The position numbers and the translations under genes were made by a program. From Gallaecimonas kandeliae (GTDB lineage Bacteria > Pseudomonadota > Gammaproteobacteria > Enterobacterales > Gallaecimonadaceae): a stretch of DNA of 64,000 nucleotides. Every line of letters begins with the position of its first letter. Within the stretch, counting starts at the first letter, position 1. The notes below the pieces were generated by a model. The model was not told where the DNA came from, did not search any database, and worked only from the letters and a program-made list of their open reading frames with translations. Where the stretch lies: assembly GCF_030450055.1 (NCBI RefSeq), contig NZ_CP118480.1, positions 1,081,415-1,145,414 on the forward strand. Reading direction: 5' to 3'. Shown piece after piece: positions 34,727 to 43,812 of this stretch.

Positions 34727-36278
34727 TGAAGTCGTTGATTTGTCGCGGCTGCAATTTGCAATAACCGCCCTTTACCATTTCCTGTTCGTGCCCTTGACCC
34801 TGGGCCTGTCCTTTATGCTGGCGATCATGGAATCGGTCTATGTGATGACCGGTAAACAGATCTACAAGGACATGGTCAAATTCTGGGGCAAACTGTTCGG
34901 GATCAACTTCGCCCTGGGGGTCACCACTGGCCTCACCATGGAGTTCCAGTTCGGCACCAACTGGGCCTACTACTCCCACTACGTGGGGGACATCTTCGGT
35001 GCGCCCCTGGCCATCGAGGGCCTGATGGCCTTCTTCCTGGAATCCACCTTCATCGGCCTCTTCTTCTTCGGTTGGGACCGCCTCAACAAGGTGCAGCACC
35101 TGGCGGTGACCTGGCTGGTGGCCCTGGGCTCCAACCTGTCGGCGCTGTGGATCCTCATCGCCAACGGCTGGATGCAGAACCCGGTGGGCGCCGATTTCAA
35201 CTTCGAGACCATGCGCATGGAGATGAGCTCTTTCAGTGACCTCATTTTCAACCCCGTCGCCCAGGTCAAGTTCGTGCACACCGTCTCAGCAGGCTACGTG
35301 ACCGGCGCCGTCTTCGTGTTGGCGGTGTCCAGCTACTTCCTGCTCAAGGGCCGCGACATCCCCTTCGCCAAACGCTCCTTCGCCATCGCCTCCAGCTTCG
35401 GCCTGGCCGCCGTGCTGTCCGTGATACTGCTGGGTGACGAATCCGGCTACGAGGTGGGCGACGTGCAGAAGGCCAAGTTGGCCGCCATCGAAGCCGAATG
35501 GGAAACCCAGGCGCCGCCGGCGGACTTCACCCTGTTCGGCTTCCCCAACCAGGAAACCCAGCACACCGACTACGCCGTCAAGATCCCCTACCTGCTGGGC
35601 ATCATCGCCACCCGCTCCATCGACGAGCCCGTGGTGGGCATCAAGGAGCTGAAGAAGGAGCACGAGCAGCGCATCCGTAACGGCATCCTGGCCTACGGCG
35701 AGCTGGAGAAGCTCAAGAACGGCGAAGACACCCCCGCCAACCGGGCCCGTTTCAACGAGCTGAAGCAGGATCTGGGCTATGGCCTGCTGGTCAAGCGCTT
35801 CGCCCCCAAGGTGGTGGACGCCACAGACGCGGATATCAAAAAGGCCGTGGACAGCTCCATTCCCAAGGTGGCGCCCATGTTCTGGACCTTCCGCATCATG
35901 GTGGGCCTGGGCATGCTGATGCTGCTGCTGTTCGCCCTGGCCTTCTACGAGAGCGCCCGTCACCGCATCGGCAAGAAGCGCTGGCTGCTCAAGTTCGCCC
36001 TGCTCGCCCTGCCGGCCCCCTGGATCAGCTGTGAGGTGGGTTGGTTCGTGGCCGAATACGGCCGCCAGCCCTGGTCCATCGCCGAAGTGCTGCCCACCCA
36101 TCTGTCGGTGTCCACCCTGACCAAGGGTGACGTCATGGGCAGCATCGCCGGCTTCGTCTTCTTCTACACTGTGCTGCTCATCGCCGAGATGTACCTGATG
36201 ATCCGCTATGCCCGCCGTGGCCCCAGCGTGTTGGAGACAGGCCGCTACCACTTCGAAACCAAGGCGCAGGAGGCCTGA
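34716..36278 (+). CDS. cydA: Cytochrome bd ubiquinol oxidase subunit I
   Basis: The 520-residue subunit binds hemes b558, b595 and d and oxidises quinol. It begins with the [17 protein letters not shown] block holding the axial His. The GRQPW signature lies at about residue 448. The Q-loop (about residues 250-380) is the long form seen in E. coli, rich in charged residues ([19 protein letters not shown]). AAGGAGG precedes the ATG, which overlaps cydP. The operon order cydP-A-B-X-ybgE indicates a complete terminal oxidase. Confidence 0.96.
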   Translation: MIGDEVVDLSRLQFAITALYHFLFVPLTLGLSFMLAIMESVYVMTGKQIYKDMVKFWGKLFGINFALGVTTGLTMEFQFGTNWAYYSHYVGDIFGAPLAIEGLMAFFLESTFIGLFFFGWDRLNKVQHLAVTWLVALGSNLSALWILIANGWMQNPVGADFNFETMRMEMSSFSDLIFNPVAQVKFVHTVSAGYVTGAVFVLAVSSYFLLKGRDIPFAKRSFAIASSFGLAAVLSVILLGDESGYEVGDVQKAKLAAIEAEWETQAPPADFTLFGFPNQETQHTDYAVKIPYLLGIIATRSIDEPVVGIKELKKEHEQRIRNGILAYGELEKLKNGEDTPANRARFNELKQDLGYGLLVKRFAPKVVDATDADIKKAVDSSIPKVAPMFWTFRIMVGLGMLMLLLFALAFYESARHRIGKKRWLLKFALLALPAPWISCEVGWFVAEYGRQPWSIAEVLPTHLSVSTLTKGDVMGSIAGFVFFYTVLLIAEMYLMIRYARRGPSVLETGRYHFETKAQEA

Positions 36279-36280
36279 TC

Positions 36281-37417
36281 ATGGATTACGAAGTCCTCAA
36301 ACTCATCTGGTGGGCGCTCATCGGGGTGCTGCTGATCGGCTTTGCCGTCACCGCCGGTTTCGACATGGGCGCCGGGGCCTTGCTGCCCTTCGTCGGTAAG
36401 ACCGACACCGAGCGGCGCATCGCCATCAACACCCTGGGCCCCCACTGGGACGGTAACCAGGTCTGGTTCATCACCGCCGGCGGCGCCATCTTCGCCGCCT
36501 GGCCGGTGGTCTACTCCGTGGCCTTCTCCGGCTTCTACTGGGCGCTGCTGCTGGTGCTGTTCGCGCTCTTCTTCCGCCCGGTCGGCTTCGAGTACCGCTC
36601 CAAGGTCAAGGACCCGCGCTGGCGCAACGCCTGGGACTGGGGCATCTTCGCCGGCTCCGCCGTGCCGGCCCTGGTGTTCGGTGTGGCCTTCGGCAACCTG
36701 CTGCAAGGGGTCCCCTTCAAGCTGGATAACCTGATGTACTCCACCTACACCGGCAACTTCTTCCAGCTGCTCAACCCCTTCGGCATCCTCTGCGGATTGG
36801 TGAGCGTCGCCATGCTGGTGCTGCACGGTGGCAACTACCTGCAGATGCGTGCCGCCGGCGCCGTCGGCCAGCGGGCCAGGACAGCGTCTGTCATTGCCGG
36901 CCTGGTGATGGTGGCCTGCTTCGTGCTGGCCGGGCTCTGGCTCAACTTCGGCATCGACGGCTATGTCATCGACCGCATCGGCGACACCAACAGCGCCCTC
37001 AACATCCTCAACAAGAGCGTCTCGGTCAAAAGCGGTGCCTGGATGGCCAACTACGACAAGGTGCCGCTGCTGTGGATTGCGCCCTTGCTGGGCATAGTGG
37101 CTGGGCTTTTGAGCGTACTGCTGGCCGCCAAGGGCCGCCCCGGCTGGGCCTTCCTGTTCAGCGCCCTGGCCTGTGCCGGCATCATCTTCACCGCCGGCGG
37201 CAGCATGTTCCCTTTCGTGATGCCCTCCAGCCTGGTGCCTGACCACAGCCTGACCCTGTGGGACGTGGTATCCAGCTACAAGACCATGAGCATCATGTTT
37301 GGCGTGGCCTGCGTCTTTGTGCCCATAGTGCTGGGTTACACCTTTTGGTGTTACTACAAGCTCTGGGGCAAGGTGGACAGCCAGCACATCGAACAGAATT
37401 CCGTCGGCAGCTATTAA
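36281..37417 (+). CDS. cydB: Cytochrome bd ubiquinol oxidase subunit II
   Basis: The 378-residue integral membrane subunit pairs with CydA. The N-terminal LKLIWWALIGVLLIGFAVTAGFDMG helix and the NTLGPHWDGNQVWFITAGGA segment (about residues 46-65) are family hallmarks, with about nine helices in all. It starts two bases after the cydA stop, implying coupling. Confidence 0.96.
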   Translation: MDYEVLKLIWWALIGVLLIGFAVTAGFDMGAGALLPFVGKTDTERRIAINTLGPHWDGNQVWFITAGGAIFAAWPVVYSVAFSGFYWALLLVLFALFFRPVGFEYRSKVKDPRWRNAWDWGIFAGSAVPALVFGVAFGNLLQGVPFKLDNLMYSTYTGNFFQLLNPFGILCGLVSVAMLVLHGGNYLQMRAAGAVGQRARTASVIAGLVMVACFVLAGLWLNFGIDGYVIDRIGDTNSALNILNKSVSVKSGAWMANYDKVPLLWIAPLLGIVAGLLSVLLAAKGRPGWAFLFSALACAGIIFTAGGSMFPFVMPSSLVPDHSLTLWDVVSSYKTMSIMFGVACVFVPIVLGYTFWCYYKLWGKVDSQHIEQNSVGSY

Positions 37418-37426
37418 GGAGGCACT

Positions 37427-37540
37427 ATGTGGTATTTCGCTTGGATCCTGGGAGTGCTGCTGGCCTGTGCCTTCGGTATCCTCAACGCCATGTGGCTGGA
37501 AGTGGTCGAGTACAGCAAGGAGGAGAAGGGCCGGAACTAG
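37427..37540 (+). CDS. cydX: Cytochrome bd small subunit CydX
   Basis: The 37-residue protein (MWYFAWILGVLLACAFGILN, then AMWLEVVEY) has one membrane helix and the conserved Trp and Glu residues of CydX, which stabilises hemes b595/d in CydAB. AAGGAGG lies six bases before the ATG. It is nine bases after cydB. It is too short to be noticed by length-based gene finding. Confidence 0.93.
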   Translation: MWYFAWILGVLLACAFGILNAMWLEVVEYSKEEKGRN

Positions 37541-37553
37541 GCCCCTCACCGAG

Positions 37554-37805
37554 ATGACCCTCAGCAACAACCTGCTTCGTGTGCTATCGGCCACCCTCGC
37601 CCTGGCGGGGGTGGCCTTCATCTGGGTCCGTGTCGCCATGGGCCAGAGCCCGGGCCACGGTGGCCTGTCCCTGATGCTGCTGGCCGTGGCCCTCTGTGTC
37701 GTTCACGCCGTCGGCTGGCAGTGCCGGGCCCAATGGGAGCGCTGGCTGTTCCAGCCGCCTCTGCCTTGGTTGCTTTGGCTGCTGGCCTTGTTCCTATGCG
37801 CCTGA
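37554..37805 (+). CDS. ybgE: Cyd operon protein YbgE
   Basis: The 83-residue membrane protein has two to three hydrophobic helices (about residues 8-28, 36-55 and 67-82). It occupies the ybgE position directly after cydX, as in enterobacteria. The sequence is poorly conserved, so the call rests mainly on size, topology and order. Its role in bd oxidase biogenesis is undefined. A terminator follows. Confidence 0.78.
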   Translation: MTLSNNLLRVLSATLALAGVAFIWVRVAMGQSPGHGGLSLMLLAVALCVVHAVGWQCRAQWERWLFQPPLPWLLWLLALFLCA

Positions 37806-37824
37806 ACGGCCCTGCGACTTTATG

Positions 37825-37853
37825 AAAGGCCACCCTTGGGGTGGCCTTTTTGT
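37825..37853 (+). terminator. Terminator of the cyd operon
   Basis: AAAGGCCACCC-TTGG-GGTGGCCTTT is followed by TTGTT just downstream of ybgE. Confidence 0.85.
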
Positions 37854-38041
37854 TATTGCCCTTCAGCAAATAGCTGGGAGATTCAGGCCGTTGGCCTTGT
37901 ATTCATGCGCTTGAGCTAGGCTGTGTCGTCTGAGGGGCAATTTTTTGACACTCTGACTGGCGAAATGGGCTTTTCCCAGACACCATAAAGGCTAGCAAAG
38001 GGGCCCAACCTGGACGGGCCTGCCAAGCAAAGGAGGGACAG

Positions 38042-38551
38042 ATGGAGCAGATAACCCTGGGGGGCGGTTGTTTTTGGTGCCTGGAAGCGGTCTTCCAGCG
38101 GATCCAGGGCGTACTCGAGGTGATCTCCGGCTACGCCGGCGGCCAGGTTCCCGACCCGACTTACAGCGCCGTCTGCCGAGGCGACAGCGGCCATGCCGAG
38201 GTGGTGGATATCCGCTTTGACCCGGCCGTCATCAGCCTGGACAGGGTGCTGGATCTCTTCTTCCAGGCCCACGATCCCACCACCCTGAACCGCCAGGGCA
38301 ACGACGTGGGTCCCCAGTACAGATCCATCATCCTCTACCGTGACGACAACCAACTGGCCGCGGCCAAGGCCGCCCTGGCCAGGGTTCGCAGCCGGTTTTC
38401 CATGCCGCTGGTCACTGAGCTGGCACCCCTCGACACCTTTTACCCGGCCGAGTTGGAACACCAAGACTATTACAACAGGCACAGATCCCAGCCTTACTGC
38501 CAATGGGTGATCCAACCCAAACTCGGGAAACTGCAACTCAAGGCAATCTGA
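38042..38551 (+). CDS. msrA: Peptide methionine-S-sulfoxide reductase MsrA
   Basis: The 169-residue short-form MsrA repairs S-methionine sulfoxide. The catalytic motif GGCFWCLE places the nucleophilic Cys at residue 10. SGYAGG, GHAEVV and HDPTTLNRQGNDVGPQYRS are conserved. The protein ends before the C-terminal resolving-Cys tail of E. coli MsrA, so it may use Cys13 or thioredoxin differently. AAAGGAGGGA precedes the ATG. The slt gene starts 18 bases downstream. Confidence 0.93.
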   Translation: MEQITLGGGCFWCLEAVFQRIQGVLEVISGYAGGQVPDPTYSAVCRGDSGHAEVVDIRFDPAVISLDRVLDLFFQAHDPTTLNRQGNDVGPQYRSIILYRDDNQLAAAKAALARVRSRFSMPLVTELAPLDTFYPAELEHQDYYNRHRSQPYCQWVIQPKLGKLQLKAI

Positions 38552-38568
38552 CGGATTAAGGAAGGAAT

Positions 38569-40434
38569 ATGCGCTTAAGACGTATCGCGCTGCTGTCCCT
38601 TTTCCTCTTTGGCGCCGCCTGGGCCGACGACCCCTACCTGGCGGCGCGCAAGGCCCAGCAGAACGGCGACGACAAGGCCTACCTCAAGCTGCGCCAACAG
38701 CTGGACAAGCATCCGCTGGCCAGCTACCTCGACTACTACTTCCTGAAAGACCATATCCAGAAGGTCCAGGCCAAGGAGGTGCGCGACTTCGAGAACCGCT
38801 ACCCCGATTCCCCCCTGGGCGCTTTCCTGGTGCAGCGCTTTATCGACGAAGCGGCCCGCCGCAAGGATTGGCAGTCGCTGCTGGCGGTGACGGCCAAGGC
38901 CCCCAGCGACGAAGAACGCCGCTGCTTCTACTTCCTGGCCAAGCTCGAAAGCGGCGCCCAGGAGGAGGCCTGGCAGGGGGCAGAGCAGCTCTACCTGGTG
39001 GGCCATTCCCTGCCCAAGGGCTGCGATCCCCTCTTCAATGCCTGGCAGAAGACAGGGCACCTCACCCAGGAACTGGTGTTGTCCCGCATGGAGCTGGCCT
39101 TTGCCAGCGGCCAGGGCGGCCTGCTGGGTTACCTGGCCCGCCAGCTGCACGCCGGTCATGCCGAGGCCGGCAAGGAGATCCTGGCCCTGTTCAGCGACCC
39201 GGCCCGGGTCGCCCATCAAAGGCCCCTGGGGGTGGACCCCGAGCGCAGCCGCCGGCTGATGGTGTTGGCGGTGGAAAGGGCGGCCAGGCGCGATCCGGTC
39301 AAGGGCTGGCGCCTCTGGATGCAGGCCAGGGACCATGTGGCCTTCACCGCGCCCCAGCGCCAACAGCTGGCCCGCTTCCTGACGGCCCGGCTCTACGACA
39401 CCGACAACCCCAAGGCCGTGGCCTGGCGGGACGAGGCGGTGCGCTATTACCGGGACGATGAGATGACGGAGCGGCGCATCCGCTACGCCTTGAGCCAGGG
39501 GGCCCTGATGGATGCCCGGGACTGGATAGGTGTGCTTAGCCAGGAGGAACAGGCCGACGAACGCTGGCAGTACTGGCTGGCCCGCACCGAGCCGGATGCG
39601 GCCAAGAAGGCCGAGCTGCTCAAGGTCGCCGCCCAGAACCGCTCTTATTACGGCTTCCTGGCCGCCGAAGATCTGGGCCTGCCTTTCCAGCTCAACGAGA
39701 CCCAGGTGCCCCCCATGACGCCAGGCCTGGCGGACATGGGCGCCCTCAAACGCATCCCCTTGCTGCTGGACATGGGGGAGAACCAACTGGCCCGCATGGA
39801 GTGGTACCACCTCCTGACCCCCTTGTCGGGGCCCCAGCGCCAGGCCCTGGCCGGCTGGGCCCATGAGCAGGGCTTCGAGAACCTGGCCATACTGGCGGCC
39901 ATCCGCGGCGACGGCTGGGATCTGGTGTCCCTGCGCTTCCCCGTGGCCTTTGCTGACGAGTTCGAACGCTTTGGCAAGGAGGTGGCGTTGCCCCAAAGCC
40001 TGCTGCTGGCCCTGAGCCGCCAGGAGAGCGCCCTGGATCCCAAAGCCCGCTCGCCGGTGGGGGCCCGTGGCCTGATGCAGCTGATGCCGAAGACGGCCAG
40101 GCTCACGGCCCGCCACCTGGGGGACAAGCAGGCGGGGGATCTCTTCGACCCCGAAGTCAATATCCGCCTCGGCAGCCAGTACCTGAAAGAGATGCTCGAG
40201 CGCTTCGACAACAACCGCATCCTGGCGGCGGCGGCCTACAACGCCGGGCCTGAGCGGGTGGACCGCTGGGTGGGCAAGGACTTGCCCTTCGACGCCTTCG
40301 TCGAGTCCATCCCCTTCAGGGAGACCCGCAACTATGTGCAGAACGTGCTGGCCTTCAACGTCATCTACCAGCAGAAACTGGGCAAGGACAAGCCCAGGAT
40401 GCTGACCCAGGGGGAGCGGAAGTACCGCTACTGA
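38569..40434 (+). CDS. slt: Soluble lytic murein transglycosylase (Slt70-like)
   Basis: The 621-residue periplasmic enzyme cleaves peptidoglycan to 1,6-anhydromuropeptides. It has a signal peptide (residues 1-19, GAAWA), a long alpha-helical superhelical region (about 20-440) and a C-terminal goose-lysozyme-like domain. LALSRQESALDP carries the catalytic Glu at about residue 486, followed by GARGLMQLMPKTA and AAYNAGPERVDRW. The architecture equals E. coli Slt70. It is probably cotranscribed with msrA. Confidence 0.93.
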   Translation: MRLRRIALLSLFLFGAAWADDPYLAARKAQQNGDDKAYLKLRQQLDKHPLASYLDYYFLKDHIQKVQAKEVRDFENRYPDSPLGAFLVQRFIDEAARRKDWQSLLAVTAKAPSDEERRCFYFLAKLESGAQEEAWQGAEQLYLVGHSLPKGCDPLFNAWQKTGHLTQELVLSRMELAFASGQGGLLGYLARQLHAGHAEAGKEILALFSDPARVAHQRPLGVDPERSRRLMVLAVERAARRDPVKGWRLWMQARDHVAFTAPQRQQLARFLTARLYDTDNPKAVAWRDEAVRYYRDDEMTERRIRYALSQGALMDARDWIGVLSQEEQADERWQYWLARTEPDAAKKAELLKVAAQNRSYYGFLAAEDLGLPFQLNETQVPPMTPGLADMGALKRIPLLLDMGENQLARMEWYHLLTPLSGPQRQALAGWAHEQGFENLAILAAIRGDGWDLVSLRFPVAFADEFERFGKEVALPQSLLLALSRQESALDPKARSPVGARGLMQLMPKTARLTARHLGDKQAGDLFDPEVNIRLGSQYLKEMLERFDNNRILAAAAYNAGPERVDRWVGKDLPFDAFVESIPFRETRNYVQNVLAFNVIYQQKLGKDKPRMLTQGERKYRY

Positions 40435-40440
40435 GCAAAG

Positions 40441-40466
40441 GAAAAGGCGCCCTGGTGGCGCCTTTT
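40441..40466. terminator. Bidirectional terminator
   Basis: GAAAAGGCGCC-CTGGT-GGCGCCTTTTC lies between convergent slt and smrA and has A/T runs on both sides. Confidence 0.82.
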
Positions 40467-40479
40467 CAATTCTTGGCCC

Positions 40480-41055
40480 TTACCAACGTTTGGCATGGCG
40501 CTCGAAGTTCTCACGTTTCTGCTCGGCATTCTTGCGCAGCAGGACGTAAAGGGCGCCGGTGGAACCGTGGTGGCGCTGGGCGCTGTGGTAGGCCAGCACC
40601 TCTGGCATCTCTTTGAGCCACTTGGCGCAGTAGCTTTTCAATAACGCCGGCACAGGTTTGCCGTGCTCGCCACGGCCGTGGGAGATGAGCAGGGTGCGCA
40701 GGCCAATGCGGTGGCTGTCACGGATGAAGGCGAATACCTCGGCCCTGGCCTGGATGAAACGCTTCTTGTGCAGATCCAGGGCCCCTTGGATCTCGTAATG
40801 GCCCAGGCGCAGCTGGCGGAAGACGCCGTCCTGGACCCCGGGTTTCTGGTAGGACAGCACCTCATGGGGTTCCACCAGCTCCACCGCTTCGCTGGACAGG
40901 TAGTTGATGTCCTCGGCCAGTTCCGCCTCGGCGGCGGCCTGGCGGGCGAGGGCATTGGGGTTGCCGGCCTTGAGCTTCTGCACCTTGTCCGCGGCCGCTA
41001 TCCGGCGGACATCTTGCATTTCCTTTTCAAACAGAGTCTTGTCATCATCGTGCAT
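40480..41055 (-). CDS. smrA: Smr-domain DNA endonuclease SmrA
   Basis: The 191-residue protein has a charged N-terminal region and a C-terminal Smr domain (about residues 90-175). LDLHKK (the LDxH motif), ISHGRGEHGKPVP (HGxG) and the final AQRHHGSTGALYVLL are all present. The Smr fold nicks DNA; E. coli SmrA/YdaL is the model. The start at 41055 (MHDDDKTLF) is preferred to 41067 because it matches the usual N-terminus. It is divergent from a DUF418 gene. Confidence 0.85.
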   Translation of the reverse strand: MHDDDKTLFEKEMQDVRRIAAADKVQKLKAGNPNALARQAAAEAELAEDINYLSSEAVELVEPHEVLSYQKPGVQDGVFRQLRLGHYEIQGALDLHKKRFIQARAEVFAFIRDSHRIGLRTLLISHGRGEHGKPVPALLKSYCAKWLKEMPEVLAYHSAQRHHGSTGALYVLLRKNAEQKRENFERHAKRW

Positions 41056-41078
41056 CCTGACCTCCACTCCGGCTTCAG

Positions 41079-42128
41079 ATGAACACCCGACTCGCCGCTA
41101 TCGACAGTGCCAGGGGATTGGCTATTTTCGGCATCCTCCTCGTCAATATCCAGTCCTTTGGCCAACTGGATGAATACCGCTACGACCGCTTCGCCGAGCC
41201 CGGCACCCTCAGTCAGGGCGTCTGGTGGCTGAACATGCTGCTGGCCGACGGCAAGTTCATCAGCCTGTTGTCGGTACTGTTCGGTATGGGGCTGGTGTGG
41301 CTGGCCAAGGCCGGCCTCAACTACCAGTACCGGCGGCTGCGCTGGCTGGCGCTGTTCGGCGCCGTCCACGGCGTCTTGATCTGGGACGGCGACATCTTGC
41401 TGCTCTACGCCCTGACCGCCATGGTGGTGCTGCCCTTTGCCCGGCGCGGCACCCCAACGGCGCGGCTGATCTGGGCGGCGGTGCTGGTGGTGCTGGCCGG
41501 CCTTGTCTATGTGGGCCTGCTGGCCCTGTCCCCGGCCGACGCTCCCGTGGATACAGGCCCATTGCAGCTCTACAACCAGGGCAGTTACCTGGCGCAGGTC
41601 CAGTACCGGCTGCAAAGCTTCGGCTACACGGTGGCGTCCTGGCCGCTGTTCATCCTGCCCATGGTCGGGGGGCTGATGTTGGCCGGCACTGCGCTCGCCC
41701 AGAGGCCTGACTGGCAGTCCTCCCTGGTCCGCCGCTGGCCCGCCTGGCTGCTGGCTGGGCTGCTGCCGTCGCTGTTGGTGTTGCTGGCCAGTCCCCGCTT
41801 CGGCCACGGCTGGCTGCTGCTGTTCGCGCCGCTGCAGGCCATGGGTTACCTGGGGTTGGTGCTGAGGTTTGGGCAGCGCTGGCGGGCCTTGCAGGCGGCG
41901 GGCAAGATGGCGCTGAGCCATTACCTGCTGCAGAGCCTGGTGATGACGGCCTTCTTCTATGGCCTTGGCTTCTACGGCCAGTGGTCAAGGGGAGCCTTGC
42001 TGCTGCTGGCGCTGGGCTACAGCGCCGTCGCCCTCTACCTGTCCCCCTTCCTTTTGCGCCGCCTCGGCCAGGGCCCCTTGGAGCGGCTCTGGCGGCGCCT
42101 GGCCGTTAGACCCGTCACACCAGGTTGA
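41079..42128 (+). CDS. DUF418 family membrane protein
   Basis: The 349-residue inner-membrane protein has about eight to nine helices. The N-terminal IDSARGLAIFGILLVNIQSF and the C-terminal KMALSHYLLQSLVMTAFFYGLG blocks are characteristic of DUF418/YeiB proteins. These relate to membrane acyltransferases in fold but have no proven activity. It ends 14 bases inside the convergent GT9-like gene. Confidence 0.82.
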   Translation: MNTRLAAIDSARGLAIFGILLVNIQSFGQLDEYRYDRFAEPGTLSQGVWWLNMLLADGKFISLLSVLFGMGLVWLAKAGLNYQYRRLRWLALFGAVHGVLIWDGDILLLYALTAMVVLPFARRGTPTARLIWAAVLVVLAGLVYVGLLALSPADAPVDTGPLQLYNQGSYLAQVQYRLQSFGYTVASWPLFILPMVGGLMLAGTALAQRPDWQSSLVRRWPAWLLAGLLPSLLVLLASPRFGHGWLLLFAPLQAMGYLGLVLRFGQRWRALQAAGKMALSHYLLQSLVMTAFFYGLGFYGQWSRGALLLLALGYSAVALYLSPFLLRRLGQGPLERLWRRLAVRPVTPG

Positions 42129-43035
42129 GGCTGGGCTCGGCCAGGCTCTTGTGGAGCTTGCGCAGCTTGGCCAGCAGCTCGGCCAGGGGCAGAGGCTCGC
42201 CATCCTGGTAGCGCCAGACCAGGGCCTTGAGATCGTTGGGGTGCCAGTCCTCAAGGTACTTCCTGTCCTCCGGGAATATGGCCAGCTGCGCCACCCCCAG
42301 CACGGCCGCCCGCTGCACCCAGGCCGAGTCCACCCCCAGCAGGCTCTGGGCCCGGGCCAGTAACTGCCAGCCGCTGAGTCCTGAAGGCTTGTCCAGGCTG
42401 AACAGGCGCGGCGAGCGCAGCTCCGCCAGGGCCTCGGGCAGGGGGTGCAGCAGTACCAGGGCGGCCTTGGGCAGGCCCTGGAGCAGGGCGCGGAACTGTT
42501 CCACCAGGGGCATGAAGGGCTGGCCGTCGTCGTCCAGCAGGTTGATGGCCACCAAGGGGCGCTCGCCTATGGCCTCGAGCAGCCGCTGGGCCTCGGGATC
42601 CGGCGCCGGCAGCCACTGGTGGTCCAGCCACAGTCCCAAGGTGGCCAGGGCCCCGCTGAAACGCTGGGCCTGGTGCTGGCCAGGTTCCAGGCGCTGGGCC
42701 TTGAAGGGGGAGCTGCCGGCCAGCAGCAACCGGTGGGGGCTTGGGATCAGGAAGGGCAGGCTCTGGCGCCAGGGTGTCAGGGGAGCCTGGCTGAGGTCCC
42801 AGATGCTGTCCCAAGGTTGGCGGCGCAGCCGCCAGAGCAGGGCTGGCCAGCTGCCGGGCCCTCCTACCACCAGGGGAGGCGGCAGCCAGGGCAGGGCGGC
42901 CAGCAGGGGCTGGTGCTCTGGTCGGCAAAGCACCTGCACTTCGTGAGCCCTGCTCAAACTGCCCAGCATGGGCAAAGCCCAAGGCAGACTGAGGTTATCT
43001 TCCTGATCCAGAAAGCAAAGTAGGCGCCTGGCCAT
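42115..43035 (-). CDS. Heptosyltransferase-like (GT9) protein
   Basis: The 306-residue protein resembles family 9 glycosyltransferases. LGVDSAWVQRAAVLGV (about residues 233-248) corresponds to the GT9 donor-site motif with the conserved Asp, and a Rossmann-like first half is preceded by LLCFLDQEDNLSLPWALP. It lacks some consensus residues of WaaC/WaaF, so it may be a divergent surface glycosyltransferase. It stands alone, convergent to DUF418. Confidence 0.65.
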   Translation of the reverse strand: MARRLLCFLDQEDNLSLPWALPMLGSLSRAHEVQVLCRPEHQPLLAALPWLPPPLVVGGPGSWPALLWRLRRQPWDSIWDLSQAPLTPWRQSLPFLIPSPHRLLLAGSSPFKAQRLEPGQHQAQRFSGALATLGLWLDHQWLPAPDPEAQRLLEAIGERPLVAINLLDDDGQPFMPLVEQFRALLQGLPKAALVLLHPLPEALAELRSPRLFSLDKPSGLSGWQLLARAQSLLGVDSAWVQRAAVLGVAQLAIFPEDRKYLEDWHPNDLKALVWRYQDGEPLPLAELLAKLRKLHKSLAEPSLNLV

Positions 43036-43076
43036 GGCCTTTCCCTTTTAAATGTTTCCAGAATGTTTCATTTTGC

Positions 43077-43106
43077 TTGAGTTTTGGTTTTCGTCTTGTT
43101 TATAGT
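43077..43106 (+). promoter_or_regulatory. Candidate sigma70 promoter of the structured RNA region
   Basis: TTGAGT and TATAGT are separated by 18 bases. Transcription would start near 43113, just before a stable hairpin. Confidence 0.45.
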
Positions 43107-43112
43107 CTGCTT

Positions 43113-43470
43113 CGCGCTGCTGCGGTTACAGCGCATAGCCCAACCACGATAACTACCATATCAGGGCAAGAGGCGTTCGAAAAAGCATCAACTGAGACTT
43201 TCTCCCTGACCTGAAAAGTCAACTCCGGGTGGCCGAATAACAATAAGGATGGCCATGACGGGACGCACGAGGACAAGGCTTTGGTGGCAAGGGCGGGGGC
43301 CAGAGCAGCAGTTGATGGCAAGGGGATGGCGACGGCCGTCCTTCACGACTACCTCACCTTTGGGTGGTAGCGCCGGTCGCCAGTACCGGCGGTGGCCTGG
43401 GGGCTCGCCTCCAAGCCATGCTCAATACTGACATCATGACTTTTTGCCCCGCCTTGGCGGGGCTTTTTCT
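43113..43470 (+). ncRNA. Candidate structured non-coding RNA or leader (unidentified)
   Basis: This stretch of about 360 bases has no convincing gene. It begins with the hairpin GCGCTG/CAGCGC, has a long-range TCAGGG/CCCTGA pairing (near 43163 and 43205) and a strong GCCGGT/ACCGGC hairpin near 43375. It ends in a perfect terminator at 43446-43468. It does not match RNase P, tmRNA, 6S or SRP RNA motifs. A 60-codon frame from ATG 43249 is Arg/Trp-rich and unlikely but not excluded. It lies upstream of two tRNA-Pro genes. Confidence 0.45.
43446..43468 (+). terminator. Rho-independent terminator of the candidate RNA
   Basis: GCCCCGCC-TT-GGCGGGGC is followed by TTTTTC. No protein gene ends just before it. 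Confidence 0.85.
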
Positions 43471-43573
43471 TGTTGCTTTTGATGCCTTTGGGTGAAAAAA
43501 CACCAGTCTGGCTGCGGCCTGCGGCTTTTGCTTGAATGCCTATAGCAGATCGCTATAATGCACGCCGTTGTAT

Positions 43574-43650
43574 CGGAAAGTAGCTCAGCTTGGTAGAGCA
43601 CTACGTTCGGGACGTAGGGGTCGCAGGTTCAAATCCTGTCTTTCCGACCA
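43574..43650 (+). tRNA. tRNA-Pro (anticodon CGG), copy 1
   Basis: The 77-nt cloverleaf has acceptor CGGAAAG/CTTTCCG, encoded ACCA and anticodon loop TTCGGGA in stem CTACG/CGTAG. It resembles E. coli proK in the anticodon arm. Confidence 0.95.
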
Positions 43651-43686
43651 TGAATTACCGATTTTGCAGTGCCCACGGGCAGGCAA

Positions 43687-43763
43687 CGGAAAGTAGCTCA
43701 GCTTGGTAGAGCACTACGTTCGGGACGTAGGGGTCGCAGGTTCAAATCCTGTCTTTCCGACCA
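43687..43763 (+). tRNA. tRNA-Pro (anticodon CGG), copy 2
   Basis: This copy is identical to the one 113 bases upstream, giving a tandem duplication with a 36-base spacer. A hairpin GGCAGCC/GGCTGCC follows. Confidence 0.95.
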
Positions 43764-43812
43764 ATTGCGAGGCAGCCTAAGGGCTGCCTTTTGCATTTCA
43801 GGGAGATGGCCC

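Noticed and set aside
43249-43431. 60-codon Arg/Trp-rich frame in the candidate RNA
   Set aside because: Composition is not protein-like, there is no family, and it overlaps stable hairpins. It is kept only as an alternative in the RNA entry.
43113-43470. CsrB/RsmZ-type, RNase P, 6S or SRP RNA
   Set aside because: Only about four GGA motifs are present and none of the conserved motifs of these RNAs can be found.
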